Below, one piece after another: positions 6,202-8,102 of a DNA stretch of 8,102 nucleotides. The stretch covers positions 1-8,102 of the forward strand of contig NQJG01000064.1 in NCBI GenBank assembly GCA_002256465.1, written 5' to 3'. A program made the position numbers and the translations under genes. Position 1 is the first letter of the stretch. Every line of letters begins with the position of its first letter. The DNA comes from Methylococcaceae bacterium NSP1-1 (GTDB lineage Bacteria; Pseudomonadota; Gammaproteobacteria; Methylococcales; Methylomonadaceae). The notes under the pieces were generated by a model that was given only the letters and a program-made list of their open reading frames with translations, made no database searches and was not told where the DNA came from.

Positions 6202-7401
6202 TCACTCTGTACGCAAAGCTTCCAAAGGCTCCAGACGAGCCGCTTTCATAGCAGGGGCAACACCGGCGACTATACCAATCAGTAATACGACCATAAATGC
6301 CATAACGATATAGGCCCAGGCCATTTGCACAGGCAAGTCCGGTAGCGCTATATCAAGAATTTGAACAATCGACATGCCCAGTAACACGCCGGAAATTCCA
6401 CCGGCCGCACTCAGCGCCAGCGCTTCGCATAAAAACAGCTGAAAAATAGTCCGTCGTTCAGCGCCTAAAGCGCGCAGTAAACCAATTTCGGAAATCCTTT
6501 CAGAAACGGCAATAGTCATGATAGTCAGTATACCGACTGAGCCGACCAATAAGGAAACACTGCCTAAAGCGGCTACTGCCAAAGTCAGAATATTCAAAAT
6601 CGAGTCCATTTTTTCCAGCATTTGATTCTGTGTGATAAGGGTAAAATCTTCCATTCCATGCCGGGAAATTAATAATCTTTTAATGGAATTTTGTACCGTT
6701 GTAACAGAAGCACTGCCTTTATACAGCAAATCAATTTCCATCAGGCTTTCTCGATCGAACAGTTCCAATGCCTTAGTCGCCGGAATGTAGATAGTGTCAT
6801 CCATATCAAAGCCCAGTAACTGGCCTTTTTTTTCCATCACACCAATAACCCGATATCTGTCACTACCGATTCGAATACGTTTACCTAGCGGACTATGAGC
6901 GCCAAACAACTCAGTTGCCAGTTTATTGCCCAAAACCGCAAAGGCCCGCGGATTACCCTGCTCTCCGGCAGGCAAAAAACGCCCGCTGATGGTTTTAATT
7001 TTCCATACTTCAGGCACGGCAGCGCCAACGCCTAAAACTGTAGTCCGTCGTTGTTTGTTTTCGGCTTCAATGCGCGCATTGCCCTGCACTACCGGCACAA
7101 CCGCTATAATATTTTCAAGCTTACTCATGCTGGCTGCATCAGCTAAACCCAAGGGTCGGACTGTGCTTATCGTTGCGCCTGATAAACCAAAAGTGCTTTT
7201 CTTGCCAGGGGTGACAGTCACCAGATTAGTGCCGAACTGGGTGAATTCGGCCAGTACAAAAGTATGGATACCGCGCCCTATCGAGGTCAAAATAACCACG
7301 GCAGCGATGCCGATAATTAACCCCAGCGCCGTTAACGATGAACGCAGCTTATGGCTGATAACTGTCCGGAATGACAATAAAATTAAATCGGGAGCGCGCA
7401 T
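6202..7401 (-). CDS. MacB/FtsX-type ABC transporter permease
   Basis: This 399-residue inner-membrane permease has the type VII ABC (MacB/FtsX) architecture. Transmembrane helix 1 is at about 20-42, within RSSLTALGLIIGIAAVVIL. A large periplasmic domain of the MacB_PCD type follows (about 43-268). Three C-terminal helices, near 270-298, 322-348 and 360-384, form the FtsX domain. The cytoplasmic loop SERISEIGLLRALGA (300-314) is the hallmark segment that meets the ATPase, and PAMKAARLEPLEALR closes the protein as usual. There is no ATPase domain fused to it, so a separate ATP-binding subunit is needed, probably encoded upstream outside the window. The ATG at 7401 lies 2 nt after the TAA of the preceding permease, with only a weak Shine-Dalgarno site, suggesting translational coupling. 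Such permeases work with a periplasmic adaptor in mechanotransmission or export; the substrate cannot be told. Confidence 0.92.
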   Translation of the reverse strand: MRAPDLILLSFRTVISHKLRSSLTALGLIIGIAAVVILTSIGRGIHTFVLAEFTQFGTNLVTVTPGKKSTFGLSGATISTVRPLGLADAASMSKLENIIAVVPVVQGNARIEAENKQRRTTVLGVGAAVPEVWKIKTISGRFLPAGEQGNPRAFAVLGNKLATELFGAHSPLGKRIRIGSDRYRVIGVMEKKGQLLGFDMDDTIYIPATKALELFDRESLMEIDLLYKGSASVTTVQNSIKRLLISRHGMEDFTLITQNQMLEKMDSILNILTLAVAALGSVSLLVGSVGILTIMTIAVSERISEIGLLRALGAERRTIFQLFLCEALALSAAGGISGVLLGMSIVQILDIALPDLPVQMAWAYIVMAFMVVLLIGIVAGVAPAMKAARLEPLEALRTE

Positions 7402-7403
7402 GC

Positions 7404-8102
7404 TTATCTTTTGCTCAATGCCGCAACCGGATCAAGTTGAGCCGCTTTTCTGGCCGGTAATACGCCAAACACCAAGCCTGTAAACAATGAAACACCCAAT
7501 GCTGCAAGCAATGCCCAACCCGGAGATTGAATAGGGAAATCGGGGTAAACGGCCTCCAATGCGGCAATGGTAACTTGTCCCAATAATACTCCCAACAATG
7601 CACCTGCCAGCGATAACATCGCCGCTTCGGTTAAAAACAGCCAGTGTAATTGGCGTTTGGTTGCACCCAATGCTTTTAGTAAACCGACTTCAGCGGTTCG
7701 TTGGGTGACGCTGACTAACATGACATTCATGACAAGAACACCGGCGACAATGAGACTGATCCCGGCAATGCTGACTACGGTCAACGTCAAAGCCGTTAAA
7801 ATTTTGTCGAAAGTACTGACTACACTATCCTGAGTGATGATGGTGATGTCATCTTCGCCTTCATGGCGGGCTTTTATAATGCTTTTGATTTCATCAACGG
7901 CCTGGTACATCGACTCTTTTGATTTGGTTTCGATCAAAATCCGAAATAACGAATGGGTATCAAATAAAGCCTGTGCGGAAGCAACCGGAATAATCACCAT
8001 TTCATCAAAATCGACACCGATAGACTGCCCTTCCGACGCCAACACTCCGATCACCCGAAAACGCCTGTCATTGATCCGCAGCCACTGGCCAAGAGCCGGT
8101 TG
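7404..8102 (-). CDS. MacB/FtsX-type ABC transporter permease, partial at the window edge
   Basis: The open frame runs from the window edge (CAA at 8100-8102) to a TAA at 7404-7406 and gives the last 232 residues of a second MacB/FtsX permease. The GTG at 8054 is an internal valine (FRVIGVL), not a start. The visible part holds the end of the periplasmic domain (RFRVIGVL, EMVIIPVASAQALF, TIITQDSVVSTFDKIL) and the FtsX domain: helix 2 beginning near TLTVVSIAGISLIV, the loop TQRTAEVGLLKALGA, helix 3 and helix 4, ending in PARKAAQLDPVAAL. It aligns throughout with the permease encoded immediately downstream, so the two are paralogues and probably form a heterodimer, although two separate homodimeric pumps cannot be excluded. 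The missing N-terminus should lie within about 500-600 bases beyond the window. Confidence 0.92.
   Translation of the reverse strand, partial: QPALGQWLRINDRRFRVIGVLASEGQSIGVDFDEMVIIPVASAQALFDTHSLFRILIETKSKESMYQAVDEIKSIIKARHEGEDDITIITQDSVVSTFDKILTALTLTVVSIAGISLIVAGVLVMNVMLVSVTQRTAEVGLLKALGATKRQLHWLFLTEAAMLSLAGALLGVLLGQVTIAALEAVYPDFPIQSPGWALLAALGVSLFTGLVFGVLPARKAAQLDPVAALSKR

Noticed and set aside
6926..7483. 185-codon plus-strand open frame opposite the ABC permease
   Set aside because: It lies antisense to two well-supported permease genes and shows no domain; a shadow of their codon usage.
7567..7833. 88-codon plus-strand open frame opposite the upstream permease
   Set aside because: Antisense to a strong FtsX-domain coding region; no supporting signals.

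Overview
The window looks like a chromosomal segment of a gammaproteobacterium with moderate to low GC. The evidence is the uvrA tail followed by a YajR-type transporter, a UbiF/UbiH-type ubiquinone hydroxylase (here broken), and a small four-helix membrane protein of a type I associate with gammaproteobacteria. A methanotroph (Methylococcales) is possible from the overall flavour of the proteins, but the sequence alone does not prove it. I see no tRNA, rRNA, CRISPR array, intact insertion sequence or phage gene.

Layout, left to right. (1) 1-197 (+): last 64 codons of uvrA, the nucleotide excision repair ATPase. A non-coding stretch of about 390 bp follows, carrying a perfect extended -10 element. 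(2) 588-1979 (+): a YajR-like MFS transporter with a C-terminal ferredoxin-like (YAM-type) domain, starting at TTG behind a good ribosome binding site. (3) 2020-4011 (-): two genes, probably co-transcribed. The first is a dynamin-superfamily protein, closest by eye to the EHD branch, with a transmembrane hairpin and eroded G motifs. The second is a small polytopic membrane protein. (4) 4229-4627 (+): a divergently transcribed small lipoprotein of unknown function. (5) 4627-4780: a convergent gap with two hairpins, one nearly perfect over 14 bp. (6) 4780-5921 (-): a UbiF/UbiH/VisC FAD monooxygenase gene inactivated by an out-of-frame internal deletion of roughly 80-90 nt. (7) 6202-8102 (-): two consecutive, mutually similar MacB/FtsX-type ABC transporter permeases, the upstream one cut by the window edge.

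The most unusual part is 2020-4627. It combines a membrane-anchored EHD-like protein whose P-loop glycine, DxxG glycine and NKxD motif are all altered, a partner membrane protein, and a divergent lipoprotein. A joint role at the envelope is an inference from arrangement only. The second notable item is the ubiquinone hydroxylase pseudogene: a redundant enzyme must exist elsewhere if the organism makes ubiquinone by the usual route.
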